NCBI RefSeq assembly: GCF_000801105.2
Contig: NC_079517.1
Location: 2,542,001 to 2,606,000, forward strand
Direction: 5' to 3'
DNA length: 64,000 nucleotides
Source: Raphanus sativus
Lineage: Eukaryota > Streptophyta > Magnoliopsida > Brassicales > Brassicaceae
The position numbers and the translations under genes are program-made. The number at the start of each line of letters is the position of its first letter. The stretch's first letter is position 1. Below, one piece after another: positions 12,695-25,027 of the stretch. The notes below the pieces were generated by a model that made no database searches, was not told the DNA's origin, and was given only the letters and a program-made list of their open reading frames with translations.

Positions 12695-14336
12695 ATATAA
12701 ACATCTTTGAAGTATTATGTATGAGCAAATTCTAAATCAACGTTTAGTTTTTCATATTATACTGTAAATGTAAACATATTTTACATTAAAAAGTCCTATA
12801 GTAAATAATTAGGGAGGAATATATAACAAGGTTGGTATCAATATCTATACATGAGGGGTCCAAAATAAAATCACTAATTCCAAAGATGTCGGATGCCTCA
12901 CAAAACAGAAATAATAAGCCTACTATATAAAGTCCAGAATCACGATTAGTAAACCAAACTTGAATTACAGAAACGAAACTAGTACTTGATGCGTTGAACC
13001 GTACATAGCTTTTAATCACGGACATAATCTTTGATTAATCCAAGGCAAAGATACTGCATAGTGAATTAATGATACTAAAATTATGTTCAAGTTCACTGCA
13101 ACAATACATAAATAAGAAAATTAGTCACATCAATTTTAGTCAGGAGACAAGATAAACAAAGGTTGTCTAGATTATGCCATACAGCAAGCATGCAGTCACG
13201 CAAATATCACGTGTAGTTGGCTCCAAAGCTTTCCTTTGCTACAATTTCAGGACTTGTCTCTGTTCAGCTACTTTTTTTTTGCTTCAAAAACATTGTTTTG
13301 TCGGCCAATAACATTGCACTATTGATCATTTCTAGTAACATACTGAGATTAAAATGTGTTTGCTGGTTTATTTTTATTATAAAATTCAAATGGAAACTTT
13401 AATATTGATACTTTAGCGTGTGTAAACGTAAACCAGATTAATCCATTAAATAAATAATATATATTTCTCAATAAAAATCTGAAAAGAGACGACCCTGCGA
13501 CGTGACATCTAATTAAGATATACCAACATAATCGATTAAAAGAAAATTATATCTGCCAATTCGCACAGATGAAAGAAAACATAATTAAATGTTTTTTCAT
13601 CTTAAATCATAAGTCTTGGCTCGAAACATACACATAGAAAACATAACTAGTGTATGGTGACCACTGATTAAACAGTGCGCCGTATTTTGTGCGTTGGTAG
13701 TTTGAAATATGACTAATTAAATTGGTTACCAAAGAAATACTGTTTCTGAGTTGTATGGTTTAGTGGAAACTATGAAGCAAGGCCAGGTTCAAGTTATGCT
13801 TGATTGCATGGTGGAACACGAGAAAAGACATATGGGATTGTGTTTTAACACGCACTTATTTTGATAATTGTATTAGTTTAGTTCCATTGACAAAACTTTA
13901 AGTAATAAGCTCAAGTTTCAATTTTGTTTGGTTTGATGAAGTCATGGATATATATTTTATCCGTTTTATCATAAGTGTGTGTCTAAGATTTTCTTATGAA
14001 GTCATTAATGTATCTCCTAATTAGAAAAGTTTATTGTATTTTGGGTGCTGGATATTTCATATATATGTATAATTTTAGCTGAAAAAATGTAAATATGCAT
14101 GCATGCCACAAGTCCTCTCTATATATAACACACTCCTCCACAAGTGAAGTCTACTTCAAAATTAGTTATCTTCTATCAAATTAAACTTTTTCTTCTCCAT
14201 CAGTCTAAAACTACAAAAACAATTAATTCTGCTTTTGGCTTACTCCTAAAGACACCAAACAAGTATCATTACTTCCCACCAGAGCTACTTCTGCAACTAT
14301 TGTTTATATCAAATTCGGTTATTTGGAAGCCTGAAA
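12410..14336. other. Intergenic, promoter region of the DVL-like gene
   Basis: AT-rich with no supported gene apart from a dinucleotide tract. The last 220 bp contain a TATA box (TATATAA, 14122-14128) in a CTCTCTATATATAACACAC context, about 210 bp before the DVL-like start codon. It is well placed to drive that gene. Confidence 0.5.
12650..12691. repeat. (TA)n microsatellite after an A-run
   Basis: A run of about 12 A is followed by about 21 uninterrupted TA units. It is likely to vary in length between accessions. Confidence 0.9.
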
Positions 14337-14489
14337 ATGGAGATGGAGAGGGCTGTAAGGAGCTCAGAGAGATCAAAGGAAAAGAAGAGATCAATAAGCA
14401 GAAGATTGGGGAAGTATATGAAAGAACAGAAGGGAAGGATTTACATCATCAGAAGATGCGTAGTCATGCTCCTTTGTTGGCATGATTGA
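14337..14489 (+). CDS. RTFL18: DEVIL/ROTUNDIFOLIA-like small peptide (DVL1/RTFL18 type)
   Basis: This 50-codon ORF encodes a peptide starting [20 protein letters not shown] and ending [12 protein letters not shown]. The C-terminal half, from [20 protein letters not shown] onward, is the conserved RTF/DVL domain: a basic stretch, then [18 protein letters not shown] at the very end. Members of this plant peptide family alter organ shape and cell proliferation when overexpressed and sit at the plasma membrane. The gene has no intron, as is usual. It lies in another frame from the longer ORF across the same place, so simple ORF length would miss it. Its position between At5g16030- and GEX3-like genes matches At5g16023. 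Confidence 0.92.
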   Translation: MEMERAVRSSERSKEKKRSISRRLGKYMKEQKGRIYIIRRCVVMLLCWHD

Positions 14490-14736
14490 TCCCAAATTAA
14501 ACGATTCCAAGTTCTATCGTTATGTTTACACTTGCCATGCGTGTACGCATGTGTGCAACTTATTAAGCGAGGGAAGACAGGAAGAGCTGTGTTAAATAGG
14601 GTGACAACCGGTTTGCTTGTTTTAGTTTTGTGATCTTTCAACTAAATTGTATATACAGTGACCTCAATCCATCTTTGGTTGTTTTTGTTTTTACATTATG
14701 CAATGTTTTAAATATTGTTCATTAGTATTTAAAGAA

Positions 14737-15548
14737 CTAGGTGTTTTGCCCGCAGTTGCGGGCTTAATAATTTTACAAATTACTAAATAAATATATTATC
14801 AATTCAAGAACCATTAAAATAAATTATTTTCATGCCTTTAATATATTTAATAATTAATTAATTATTAATTTTATATACAATAAATTTTATTTTAATAAAA
14901 TATATTTATTATGTAAAAATTTGAAAATATTCATATATTCATAAAACTCTATACATGGATTTATATTTATTTTTAAAATATTTTGATGTAAAATATTATT
15001 GGATCACATAATATATAATTTTGTAGATAATGGTGAGAATCAAATTAATGAAATCCGTTTTTAATTTGTGAGTAATTATATATTAACAAATATAATCTAA
15101 TTATGTATTAAGGATAGTGAAGATTTTAAACGCTTTAAATTTTAAAGTGAAAGAAAGAAAATCGCTTTGAATATAGTAGTATAAACTAAATGTTCTCTTT
15201 TAAGTTATATAAAATTGATAATTTTTCTTAATTAATCTTTAGTTATGTTTTTCTGTTTTTATTTTAGTTTTAAATTTATTATTAAAAGATAATTTCAGAT
15301 AACAACACAATATATATGTATATATATCATATTTTATTTTTAATACATATTAGGTTTCAGATAATTCTTCTTATTATTGTTATTACTATTTTTAATCATT
15401 TAATTTCGTTTTTAATCATTTAAATTCGTTTTTATTTTAGATTTAATTTATATATTTTATTCATTAAGGATACAAACGATATTAACCATTCTAACTTTTA
15501 ACGTGAGAGCTTGAATCCAAAATTTTACTTCGCAAATAATAGTATAGA
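14737..15548 (-). mobile_element. Short non-autonomous Helitron, about 0.8 kb
   Basis: Read on the minus strand, it starts TCTATACTATTATTTGCGAA after an A. It ends with the hairpin CCCGCAACTGCGGG, then AAAACAC, then CTAG next to a T. These are Helitron ends of a different family from the 2.7-kb copy. The interior is AT-rich and non-coding. Its 5' end lies 65 bp beyond the stop codon of the GEX3-like gene, so the element probably sits in or near that gene's 3' UTR. Confidence 0.8.
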
Positions 15549-15613
15549 TAGATAGATTACAGCTATAAATATTTTTGTTTGGTTATAAACTACAAATTAC
15601 ACATTAGCAATCT

Positions 15614-18141
15614 TCAATCTCTTAAAGACAACGACCTCTTCTTCAAATATGTGCTTCTTCTACTACTTGCAACACCGCATGATTCATAATCATCATCACT
15701 AGTAGAACCCTCTGAATGAACAAAGAACTTTCCCTTTTGCTTGCGTTTCAAGTCACCTTCATCATTTTCGTCATCCGCAACACCATCATCATCATCATCA
15801 TCATAGTGCTGGTCCCTATAGCTCTCTTCCGAGGATGATGATGACTCATGGCGATGTGTTTGAAAAATGGTGATACTCTCGTTCTCCCTATTTCTAAAAG
15901 AGAGGCTTCTAGAACCTCCCCCGTACAAGGGAAGAACATGATCTTTTGATTTTGACGCATCTATGTCCCTTCCAAGACTATAGGTCGAAGAGAGTTTCCT
16001 CTTCACGTTTTCCCTCTCTTGAACCAAATCATTGATTTTATCCACGGAGAATTCATCAGCCGTTGATTTGTTTTGAAGTCTTGTTATGGTCCTATCGATT
16101 TCTCTCCTCTTTCTGTGTAACAAACGCTGAAATAAAAGTAAAAATAACTGTAAGCAGAGGATTTCTTGGGACCTAAGTAACAAAAAAAGAAGTCTAGGGT
16201 TTGCTTACTCGCTTGTCCAAAAAGACACTGAAGGGACGACCTTGAAGCTTTTGTTTCTTCCAGAATATAAAACAGAACCTCACAAGCGCCGCAAAGAGGA
16301 CTATGATCACAAACTCGAACAGTAGAAACCAAATTATCGCTCTTTCATTACCTAAAAGAAGAAAAAAATAGTTACTTGAGATACAAGAAACCAATAAGAC
16401 TGGTGTTTTATGGTTTACCAATGTAGATATCAAGATGCTCTGGTTCTGCAAATGAACAGCTAGATGACAGTTTGACGTGTTTCGAACGACATCTAAATGG
16501 GTTTCCTGAGTTAGAAGCTGCAATGAACGCAAGAACAATCCTCTCGTCCAACACAAAATGTTGTAGATCTTCATCTAGTAACAAACTCGTAGATTGATCT
16601 GATACAAAAAATTCATCATATCAAAATAGTTTCAACGAGACTAAGAGTAGTAGTAAGTAGTCATTTAGGGTTTTTACCAGAATAACTATGAGACCAGTGG
16701 ATGGATCTGGTCTCTGGAACTACAAGTGAAAAGACCGCGGTTTCTGGCTTCTTGGCCGACACGTAAGTACTATCTCCAATGACTAGATCGGTCTTCCCTT
16801 CTAGCTTTGTCTGAGAAACATAAACCGCGTTGCCAGAGCAATCCAGTAACGGCTCTACTTGGATCATCAAATCTGCTTCCACGTTTTCTGGTATCTTATG
16901 AAGCTCCCCTTTTCTTGAGAACGAGTACAATGTCCCATCCAGCGAACCAATCGAAACCCAACCTGTGCTACAAAAAATCTTGATTAGACTAAAATTCGAG
17001 CGATCTTACAATGTAATATATTTGGCTAATGGAGAGACTGACTGTTTGTGTCTATGACAGGCTGTGAACTGGAACTTTCTGCTAATGGACCGACGGTTTT
17101 CTGCCAGAGAATGTCACCGGAAAAAGAATCTAACGCGAAAACTAACGATTTTGTTGGGAAAACAACGTAGACTAGACCGTTGTTCCCTTGTGTAACGGTG
17201 AAGAACCGGTCCACTAGACTCAAATCTTGGATCCATTGGTAGTATGTGCCACGGAGAGATAACGAGTAGAGTTCTCCTTCATTGTTTGATATCTGAAAAG
17301 AAAAAGATTAAAACAAAAGAGTTGTTACATAGATGCTTGCTTCGCAAGAATCAATCAACAACATACAATGAAGTTGAGAAAAAAAGAGGTGTTACATAGA
17401 TGCTTGCTTCGCAAGAATCAATAACCGGTCCAGAATCGAATTTACAGTTGTCGTAATCTTTTCTACAACCTAATCTGTATCCGAACCGTTCGGTTTTAGG
17501 CTCTGCGATCCAGAGTTGCTGGCGAAGCATACTGTAAGCGTAGAGACCATGGTCCTTGACCGTGATGTAAACCGAAGAACTCGATATGCTAACCGCGAAA
17601 CCGAGAATGGTTTCGCCTGGATCGAAGAACATCTCCGGTTCGGTTTTGGTTCCGTTTCTCGGGAAATCGATTCTCAGGATTCGGTTCTCTGCAAGAACGA
17701 GCATCTGAAGACAACAACAAACCGTCCATTAGTTGTTTTGAGAAAGCAGAAGAGATAGAGAAACGGTTGAGAGGGGAGATTGGAACGTACCTGGTTAAAA
17801 CCGGAATAAACCGGGGAGAAACCGGTGTTACATTTGAAATCCATGTGTACAGACCAAGCGATTGAACCGTTAGACTCGAAGGAGAAGAAATCGTTGTCGG
17901 AGCAAGCGTAGACTCTGCCGTCATCGCCGATTAGTGTCTTCGAGAGAACTCGAAGAGATTTATTCTCCACGGTCTGGTCTGGAAACAATTCAGAAAGGGG
18001 GAAAAATTATTTACTAGAGGAAAATTTAATGATGTAAAAAGTAATGGAGAGTAAAATTTAACCTGGTGATTGAGCAACTGTAGAGAATACTAAGAACAAG
18101 ATGATGGTTAAGGACACGAAAAAGAATCTCGAATCCACCAT
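15614..18141 (-). CDS. GEX3: GEX3-like gamete-expressed membrane protein with PQQ-type beta-propeller
   Basis: Eight exons join in frame: 18141-18063, 17978-17791, 17704-17396, 17292-17043, 16962-16678, 16598-16419, 16351-16209 and 16126-15614, giving about 648 residues. The N terminus (MVDSRFFFVSLTIILFLVFS) is a signal peptide ending near TVAQSP. A long lumenal or extracellular part follows with propeller-like repeats (DGRVYACSDNDFFSFESNGS, GDILWQKTVGP, GSLDGTLYSFSRKGE). One transmembrane helix (IIWFLLFEFVIIVLFAALVRF) precedes a basic, then acidic and serine-rich cytosolic tail with a run of six Asp. Arabidopsis GEX3 is a plasma-membrane protein of egg cell and pollen needed for pollen-tube guidance and early embryo development. 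Sequence type and position both match At5g16020. Confidence 0.9.
17323..17422. repeat. Duplicated 5' splice-site segment in GEX3
   Basis: A 33-bp sequence (TGTTACATAGATGCTTGC...AATCAAT) occurs exactly twice, at 17323-17355 and 17390-17422, 67 bp apart. The right copy is the end of exon 3 with its GTAACA donor. The left copy lies in the following intron and carries the same donor. Confidence 0.85.
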
Positions 18142-18570
18142 TGTTGCAGATTTCACAAGAAGGTCGAGAAGACAGAGCCGGTTTCTGCAAATTTGCCGCC
18201 CAAACTAAGAAACACGGACGACGTGTCAGTTAAGTGGTCCGTGGAGGTAACTGACATTAATTAAAACCCGAGTGTAGCCCAATAGTAGTATTTGGGCTTA
18301 CAAATCATGGCCCAATAATTATTTTCGCTTGGCTATTAAATCGTGTAATTATCTTTCAAAATTTCAAATGGAAATTCAGTTTTAATAATTATAAATTCAT
18401 GTATTTTAAATCTATAAATTCATGTAGATTGTATAAAGTTTTTCAAATAAATGTGATTATAAATAAGCAAATAATCCTCACAAACATTATTAGTGATATG
18501 AAATCAGGCTTCCACAATTCTAAGTGAAAGAAAAAGAAAAAAAAAACATTTGGCAGCACAGATAATCTCA

Positions 18571-19504
18571 CTAGAACACAAAGGGAATCAGAGCCTTGAT
18601 GTGCTTAGGGAAGTCATCGAACTTAGAAAGATACCAACTCCTCGTAGCATAGCTCCGACCAACGAGATAGAAAGTGGTTCCCATGGCGAAAGAAAACGAG
18701 TAAATGGTCTGAGAAACCATAAAGAAGCTCCAAAACACAAGGATCTCGAACAAATAGTGAGGACATATGATCGTGTCGAAGAGACCGCCTTTGGGTATCT
18801 TGTACTCTTTAGTCCCATCTTCACTCCTCAGCTTAGCTAGCAAAACATGGTGATACAGGTTCCCAACGATCCCCACCACAAACATCACAATCCCGAGGGG
18901 TTTCAGATCGAAAGCTGGCTCGGTTAGTCCAAGCGTGAAGTTCTGGCTGTATAGCAGCAACGCCGTGGATGAGAAGTAGCTGCTGGTTATGGTGAGAGCT
19001 GACTCTATCGCCATCTCTCCGCTGTACTTGTGAATGAACATAACCTGTTCGATGGAATGCGTCAGAGAGGAATTAAGTAGTCAAGAACCAAGCTATACGT
19101 ACAAGGTGTTCGACGAAATGCATCAGAGGGAGGGAAGGGAATGTTATTACCTCGAAGATCCTTTTGAAGAAATGGAGGGCAAGTGCGGATTTGAGGAGAA
19201 GAAACCTGAGATCATCAGAAGGTACGAGGAAGAAAGAAGCAGCCGCGGCTAGGAAGGCAGGTGTGTATAGCAGAAGCATTCCGGTTCGGCTGGAGAAGCT
19301 GCCGAGAGGAGGTTTCTGCGGCTGTTGTGGTGATGATGATGGTGAAGAAGATGCTTTGTTGTTGTTGAATTTGGAGTATTTGAGATGAATTCCTCTTACT
19401 TCCGACCAACCGACCTTCGCCAGAGAGACTAAACCAACGACGCTCATGGTGTTGAGCAGTATCGACGGAGGCGGTGGATATACAAAACTCGTCACCATCT
19501 CCAT
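18571..19504 (-). CDS. 3-oxo-5-alpha-steroid 4-dehydrogenase (steroid 5-alpha-reductase) family protein
   Basis: Two exons, 19504-19151 and 19044-18571, encode 275 residues from MEMVTSFVYPPPPS. The C-terminal third has the family signature: NLYHHVLLAKLR, then YKIPKGGLFDTIICPHYLFEI and a terminal aromatic-rich helix ending LIPFVF. Several hydrophobic helices indicate an integral membrane protein, probably of the ER. The family reduces carbon-carbon double bonds with NADPH; plant members include DET2 (brassinosteroids), the polyprenol reductases and enoyl-CoA reductase. Arabidopsis At5g16010 is the positional match. The substrate cannot be read from the sequence, and the long proline- and serine-rich loop at residues 50-70 is not typical of DET2. 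Confidence 0.9.
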
Positions 19505-20135
19505 TTTTTGTTACTCTGTTAGGTTTTGCCTTGGGAGAAGAAGAAGCTGTTTGTGTAATGTTGGATGATTCTTGTCCTCTCCGATTCTCTTGTATTTGTA
19601 ACCACAATTTTAATTTATTTAAAATTAAAAAGAAACTCAATAAGGAGATACCAACAAGAAACCAAATGCAATTATGTCGATATGATACTTAGGTGTCTAT
19701 TTTTTCTAGTATTAGATAACACACAGATCATGTTAAATACTTATACAAATTGTGGGTTGACCTTGAGTCCTAATGTGTGAACAAACACATCCATATGTTG
19801 GTGAAGATCTTAGCTTCGACTTCGAGTCCTAATGTGTGAACAAACCTCATGTATGTGATAATGTTTCCGCACAGTGTTTCTAAAAGCAACACAACAAGTT
19901 AGGATCAATCTTCTCTAGCGCTAGTGTGTACAAATTTGCAAACTGATCTCGATCCAAAAGTTTCAACAACTTTTTTTCTCAGACAGTCAAGTATACAAAT
20001 ATGAAAAGAGTATCTATGCAAAATCGCAAATAATTTAATCCATCAAATGAAAAAAGCTAAATATATTGTAGGAACAATCCTCTCTTTATCCTCAAAACAA
20101 GTAAAAACGAGAATTTTGCAACAGTTGAAGCTTTT
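19505..20135. other. Intergenic between the reductase and PheRS beta genes
   Basis: It holds the promoter of the reductase gene and the 3' flank of the PheRS gene, both on the minus strand. The phrase GAGTCCTAATGTGTGAACAA occurs twice (about 19765 and 19822), a short local duplication. No gene seen. Confidence 0.5.
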
Positions 20136-23100
20136 CTAGAGGAGAGCTTCGATGTCAATCTCCACGAAAGAGCATGGATCAGTGATGTCAAAGTTGATCA
20201 AAACCTGGAACAAAAATAAACAATCAGAAACCGAACGGCCTGATATGCGTTTTTTTTTTAAAATCAAAACAAGATGAAGAAAGTGTATACCTCAGGATGA
20301 ACTATTCCGAAGTTACCAACATGTTTCCCTTTGCAAATGATACTGGCTTGTCTACCAGGTAAGAACTCAGGTTCCTTTCACAGATTAGAGCAAAACAAAA
20401 AAGTTTTAGAGTGTCTGCGTTTGGTAACAAAGACAATGTAACTCGTAAAAAAGCTTACTTCAGAGCGTTTTATATGGTATCCTATAATGTCACCCTCTGG
20501 TTTAAATGGGACTCCCATTACTTCCATGATTCTATCGACGAGACCATGTATAAGCTGTGCATTATACAGATAAGTCTCTCAAGATAAGATTTTAAGCATC
20601 ACAACAATTGGATAAGAAGATGAGTTGGGAAAAAATCCCTATACCTCAAATCCAGAAGTAGCACCACAGTGAAGTGCAGCGAGATGGCGGCGATTGGATG
20701 CACCGACGTCTTTTGTTTCATCCAATAAGTTCACGTCACCTACTTCAAAAATCTTGAAAAAAAAAAAAAAAATTGATCAAGAGACTTCAAATTCAGGTAT
20801 GGTAACTGGAGAAAGGAAGGTAAACCAAAGCGCTCTACCTTGATAGGTTTAGGGTGCTTATTGTTAGAACCAACTGTCTTCAGTATTCCAGGCATTAGCC
20901 TCGTTCTTACAGCCTGTTTAATGAAACAAAGGGAAGGTAAGTAACGAGGAGGATGCAAGAAAATGGCCAATGAGTATATAATATGAGAAGAAAAGGTTCT
21001 GGAGAGGCACCTCGAAATCAGCACCCCGTGGGTTCCCAATAATAACACCTGAATTGTCATCTTCTCTATTCAGTAATGCGAAGTTTTCCTTGTGTGAGCA
21101 CAGTATCCATGTCAGAACCTCGGTGTACACATTCATCGCAATCTAAAAAGTGCCAAAGATTGAATAAGATAACCTCTGCGAGATATAAATGTTTAACTGT
21201 ATTTCACATGGATATAAACGAAGTAAGTGGAAATGCTAGTAACCTCTAATCTGAGAAGATCGCTGAGCTCATTCAAAGGCAGCGGTTTAATCGAAGCGGG
21301 CATTCTTGTCGGGATGTTATTGTAACCATAGGCAATGGCGACATCCTGGTGAAATATAACCAAAGCTGTTAATTAACTACTCAAAATAATTCATAATGCC
21401 ATCAACGTATAAAGGCCTAGTTACAAAAAAAAAAGTTACCTCCATAACATCACAAGGGTGGAGCACGTCGCTTCTGCTTGGGGGTACATGCACCTTTACG
21501 AGACATTGGCCCTCACTAGACGTTGATCGCTCAGCGCGCAACTGCATTCGGTTCAGCAGACTTGTAACCTGGAGGTTACACATGCCATTTCACAGAACAA
21601 AAGGATTAGTATCACATGGGGCCTCCTCAAAGGGAAAGAAAAATACACAGCAGACCAAGAAAAGAAGCTCCTAACATATATGTGCTTTCACTGCAACCTC
21701 TAGATTGAATATTGAACAAGGAGAATGGTTCATTGATCAATAAGTAACAAAACAACTTGATCGCCATCATTACCTCTTCCACCTCCAAAGAGACTCCCAT
21801 TAAGTCAGTGATATAAGAGAGAGGAACATCCATATCGTAGACAGCTAGATCAGGATAAATGTATGACTGTCCGTTGTCATATGTAACCTCAACAGGCTCA
21901 ATCTCAAATTTCTTCTCACAATATTCAGAAAAGGTTGTAACCTGGAAAACAAAACAGTGGCGAATGATCATTGAAACAGTAGTCACTAAAGTAGTGATTG
22001 TTGATTTGTCAACTACGTTACCATTGTATTCAAAACGATCTTGGCCTTGGTCAAATCAGTTGCTGTGCACTCAATGAAGACATTCTTTGTCTGCAGGCTA
22101 ATTGCTGAATGTGCACCATTGATAATAGGTGGCAATGACAACACCGTTCTGCAAAAGTAAACCTTCATTATTTTCAGTTGATACACTTAGTTTACTGCTA
22201 AAGAACCACTACATGCCTTTTACTGTCGTATAAAACAGGGAAGACCGGTGAATTCTCAATAATGTGTAGATACTTCTTCAACTTCAAATCGGACTGCAAA
22301 AAAAGAAACGTAAATTTAAAATAAAGCAGTCATCAGAAAAGGATGAGTTTTTAAGAAGAAATTTATACAGAACGGTTGCAGTCTGAGTAAATATTCTGAC
22401 TGATATGAACAAAAAACTAACAACTTTCATGTTTATTGGTGATTTACCTTGTAGAATTCAATTAGTTCGTCACCCCTGAAGCTCTTAGTCTGCACCAGGA
22501 GATTCGTATTAGCCAGGGTAACAAATGTAAAACCAAATATACTAAGATGTTATCATAAAAAGACATAAAACAATATATCTGTAACAGTAAGTTGAATGAT
22601 GCCAAATGCTACAAGCAACGAGAAATAAAATCACATATCTACATGAGTAGGTAGCAGAGAAAGGCAACTTACTTGTTTCAAAGGGACAAAATTTATATCC
22701 TTTGGCGACAGAGCCTGAAAATAAGAAGCAAAGACCACAGTATCAATGCCTAGCGTAAAAGAAATAGATTGTACATAAGTTTGATTATCATTTCAACTAC
22801 AGAAATGACACTAAACAGGAACAAGAGAGGAAGAGTAGCAGATAAAATAACAAAAGTGGAAAAGAGAGTATAACAGTAGTCACCTCATATGTGAAAGGAC
22901 CCTGTAATGTATCTAAGTCATGAGTTCCAATAGCAACCAGGGATCTTCGCCTGAAAATAGGCAGTGAAAGAAAAATGTATAAATGTCCACAGAGATTACA
23001 TTCGCAGCTAATAATGGATCAACTGACAAATAACATATAACCTGCAAATGTTCTGATGGAGCTTGTCCTGAAGATCGATGAAGCTGTTGTAACGAGCCTC

Positions 23101-23772
23101 ATCGAAGGTTACCCCTCTTAACACAGCACAGACAACATAAGGGCGAATCTGAGATGTCTGCAGAACGGCGAAAATCATCAGAAAAAAAAAACAAAAGAAA
23201 GTTTTGTTTTGTTCGAGTTGCGACAGTAGGGTAAGTAAGATATACACACAGACCTGATCAGATCTAACAGTCATCTTAAGCATTTTGTCCTTGGGGATGT
23301 GAGAAAGGCTGTAGGTTGGAATCTCCTGCTTCTTGTTGAAAATGCGAAGAGCTTGAGCAATACCTTCAAGGCAGAGCAAATCGTACCTGTTGGCAGGAAT
23401 ATCAATCTTGTAGATGGTCTCTTCGTCATCCTTAGCTTCTTCTTCGATATGTTTTTCCTTCCTGATTATTGCTTTCTCAGTAGTCTAATAAAAGAAAAAA
23501 AGAAGAAACTAATCAGTGGGAAACATGAAACGAGAAAAGAAAAGAAACTATTCAGAGGGACAGCAAACTCACCACATCATCAAGCTCAATACCGAAACGG
23601 AAACACAGATCCTCAAACTCTTCCTGAGCTAAGGACATTTAACCAAACAAACAAACAAGAAGTGAGAAAAAAAAAAACACAAATTGAAGGAAGGGTTTTG
23701 TTAGGGTTTATTACTGTAGGTCTCTCCAAGAGCAGCGAACAAACGGTCTCTACCGACACCAACCGTAGGCAT
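20136..23772 (-). CDS. Cytosolic phenylalanine--tRNA ligase beta subunit
   Basis: About 18 exons read in frame from [19 protein letters not shown] (23772) to the last residues [16 protein letters not shown] and a TAG at 20136. The first exons are 23772-23715, 23628-23573, 23484-23254, 23157-23042 and 22950-22884. Landmarks follow in the order of eukaryotic PheRS beta: [20 protein letters not shown] (N-terminal domain), [11 protein letters not shown] and [19 protein letters not shown] (B3/4 domain), [20 protein letters not shown] (B5 domain), and [13 protein letters not shown] with [11 protein letters not shown] (catalytic-like core). The enzyme is an (alpha-beta)2 tetramer that charges tRNA-Phe in the cytosol. 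The intron 22216-22149 uses a GC donor. I recall the Arabidopsis gene as At1g72550, so this copy is not where collinearity predicts. Confidence 0.93.
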
Positions 23773-24296
23773 TGTCGGATTCTTTCTTCCTGCTGAAAAC
23801 AAAAAAGATTGAAAATTTTCCAACTCTCGTTAGGGTTTAGGACATGAAAGATCCAGCTGGGGTGGGGAGGAAGCAACGAGATTGACGGAGACTCACCAGC
23901 TAAATTTGGTCGGAGAGTCTAGAACCGCGGCGACAATGCAATGAGGATAGGGATACGCGCGACTGGGAGACGGAAGAGAAAATAAAAGGCGACTTACTTA
24001 GGTTAAATAAACAAATGTATTTTTTCCGTTTTATTATTTAGGTGGGCTGGGCTGCGAAGGTTGAGAAAATTGACAAAAAGAAAAATCATAAACGTTACCC
24101 AATTGTTAGAAAGCAAAATTAATTAATTAAAAGAAAATAAATTTATGATGTAAGTTTTTTGAACAAAATTAATTTAGAGAAATTTTCTTGGATAGTTATT
24201 TTTTTGTTTGTTTTCAACGAGCCATAAGATGTTCTATTAAACCATAAATATGCACTTATGTCCACAGAGTTATAATTAATATAAATATAAGATTTA
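23773..24296. other. Upstream region of the PheRS beta gene
   Basis: It holds the PheRS 5' UTR and promoter, read leftwards. TTAGGGTTTA near 23701 and TTAGGGTTTAG near 23830 resemble telo-boxes, which are common upstream of plant translation genes. No other gene. Confidence 0.4.
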
Positions 24297-24663
24297 GGGG
24301 GTGTATTCAACTAAGAGTTTTAAGTGATTTGTATTAAAATGACAAATCCACTGTTATTCAAATGTGGACTTTAAAAAACACTTTAAAATCCAGTGTTATT
24401 GAATTTGACATTTTATAAAACACTCTGAAATCTACTGTTATTGAACAAAATTTAAGTTAGAGATTTTTAGAGTACTTTAAGTGTTTTTAAAGTATTTGAG
24501 GGGAGTTCCTTAGTTATAAAAATAAAAATTCAAATCCCACTGTTTTAGATGAGATTTTAGAATGTTTTAACAAAAGTCACACCAAATTCTCTAATTCTCC
24601 TGCAATCATCTCAAAACTCATTAAAAATCAAATCACTTCAAATTTCAGATTCAATACACCCCC
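24297..24663. mobile_element. MITE with GGGGGTGTATTCAA termini
   Basis: The 367-bp element starts GGGGGTGTATTCAAC and ends ATTCAATACACCCCC, an inverted terminal repeat of about 14 bp. The interior repeats the theme CACTGTTATTGAA with AAAACACT in several variants. TA borders both ends, but the target duplication is too short for me to fix the superfamily. Confidence 0.7.
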
Positions 24664-25027
24664 TAGATTTACGAGGGTGGAGTTTTAGGATGAAGTTTCA
24701 AATTTTTGAAAAGACAAATAAATATTAAAAAAAATTAAATTTATTTTTTGTGACAAAAAAGCTTATGATAAAATGTATTCTCAAACTTGAAACTTCCAAA
24801 TTCCAAAACATGAAATCCAGGAACCAAACAAAAAAGAAGCTATGATCTAACCCTAATTCCCAAGTACAGTACACTAAATCAAAACTTCTTAATAACAATT
24901 TAGCCTATACAATTGCAGAAACAACATTCCCAACAAAAAACCTTATATTATACAAATAAATAAGAAAGAGAGAAACAAGAATCCTTGAGATTCAAGAAAC
25001 ATAAACCCCCTTTTCAGATTTTTTTTT

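Noticed and set aside
15748..15960. ORF with a run of seven Met
   Set aside because: It is the out-of-frame reading of the Asp-rich (GAT)n tract of GEX3.
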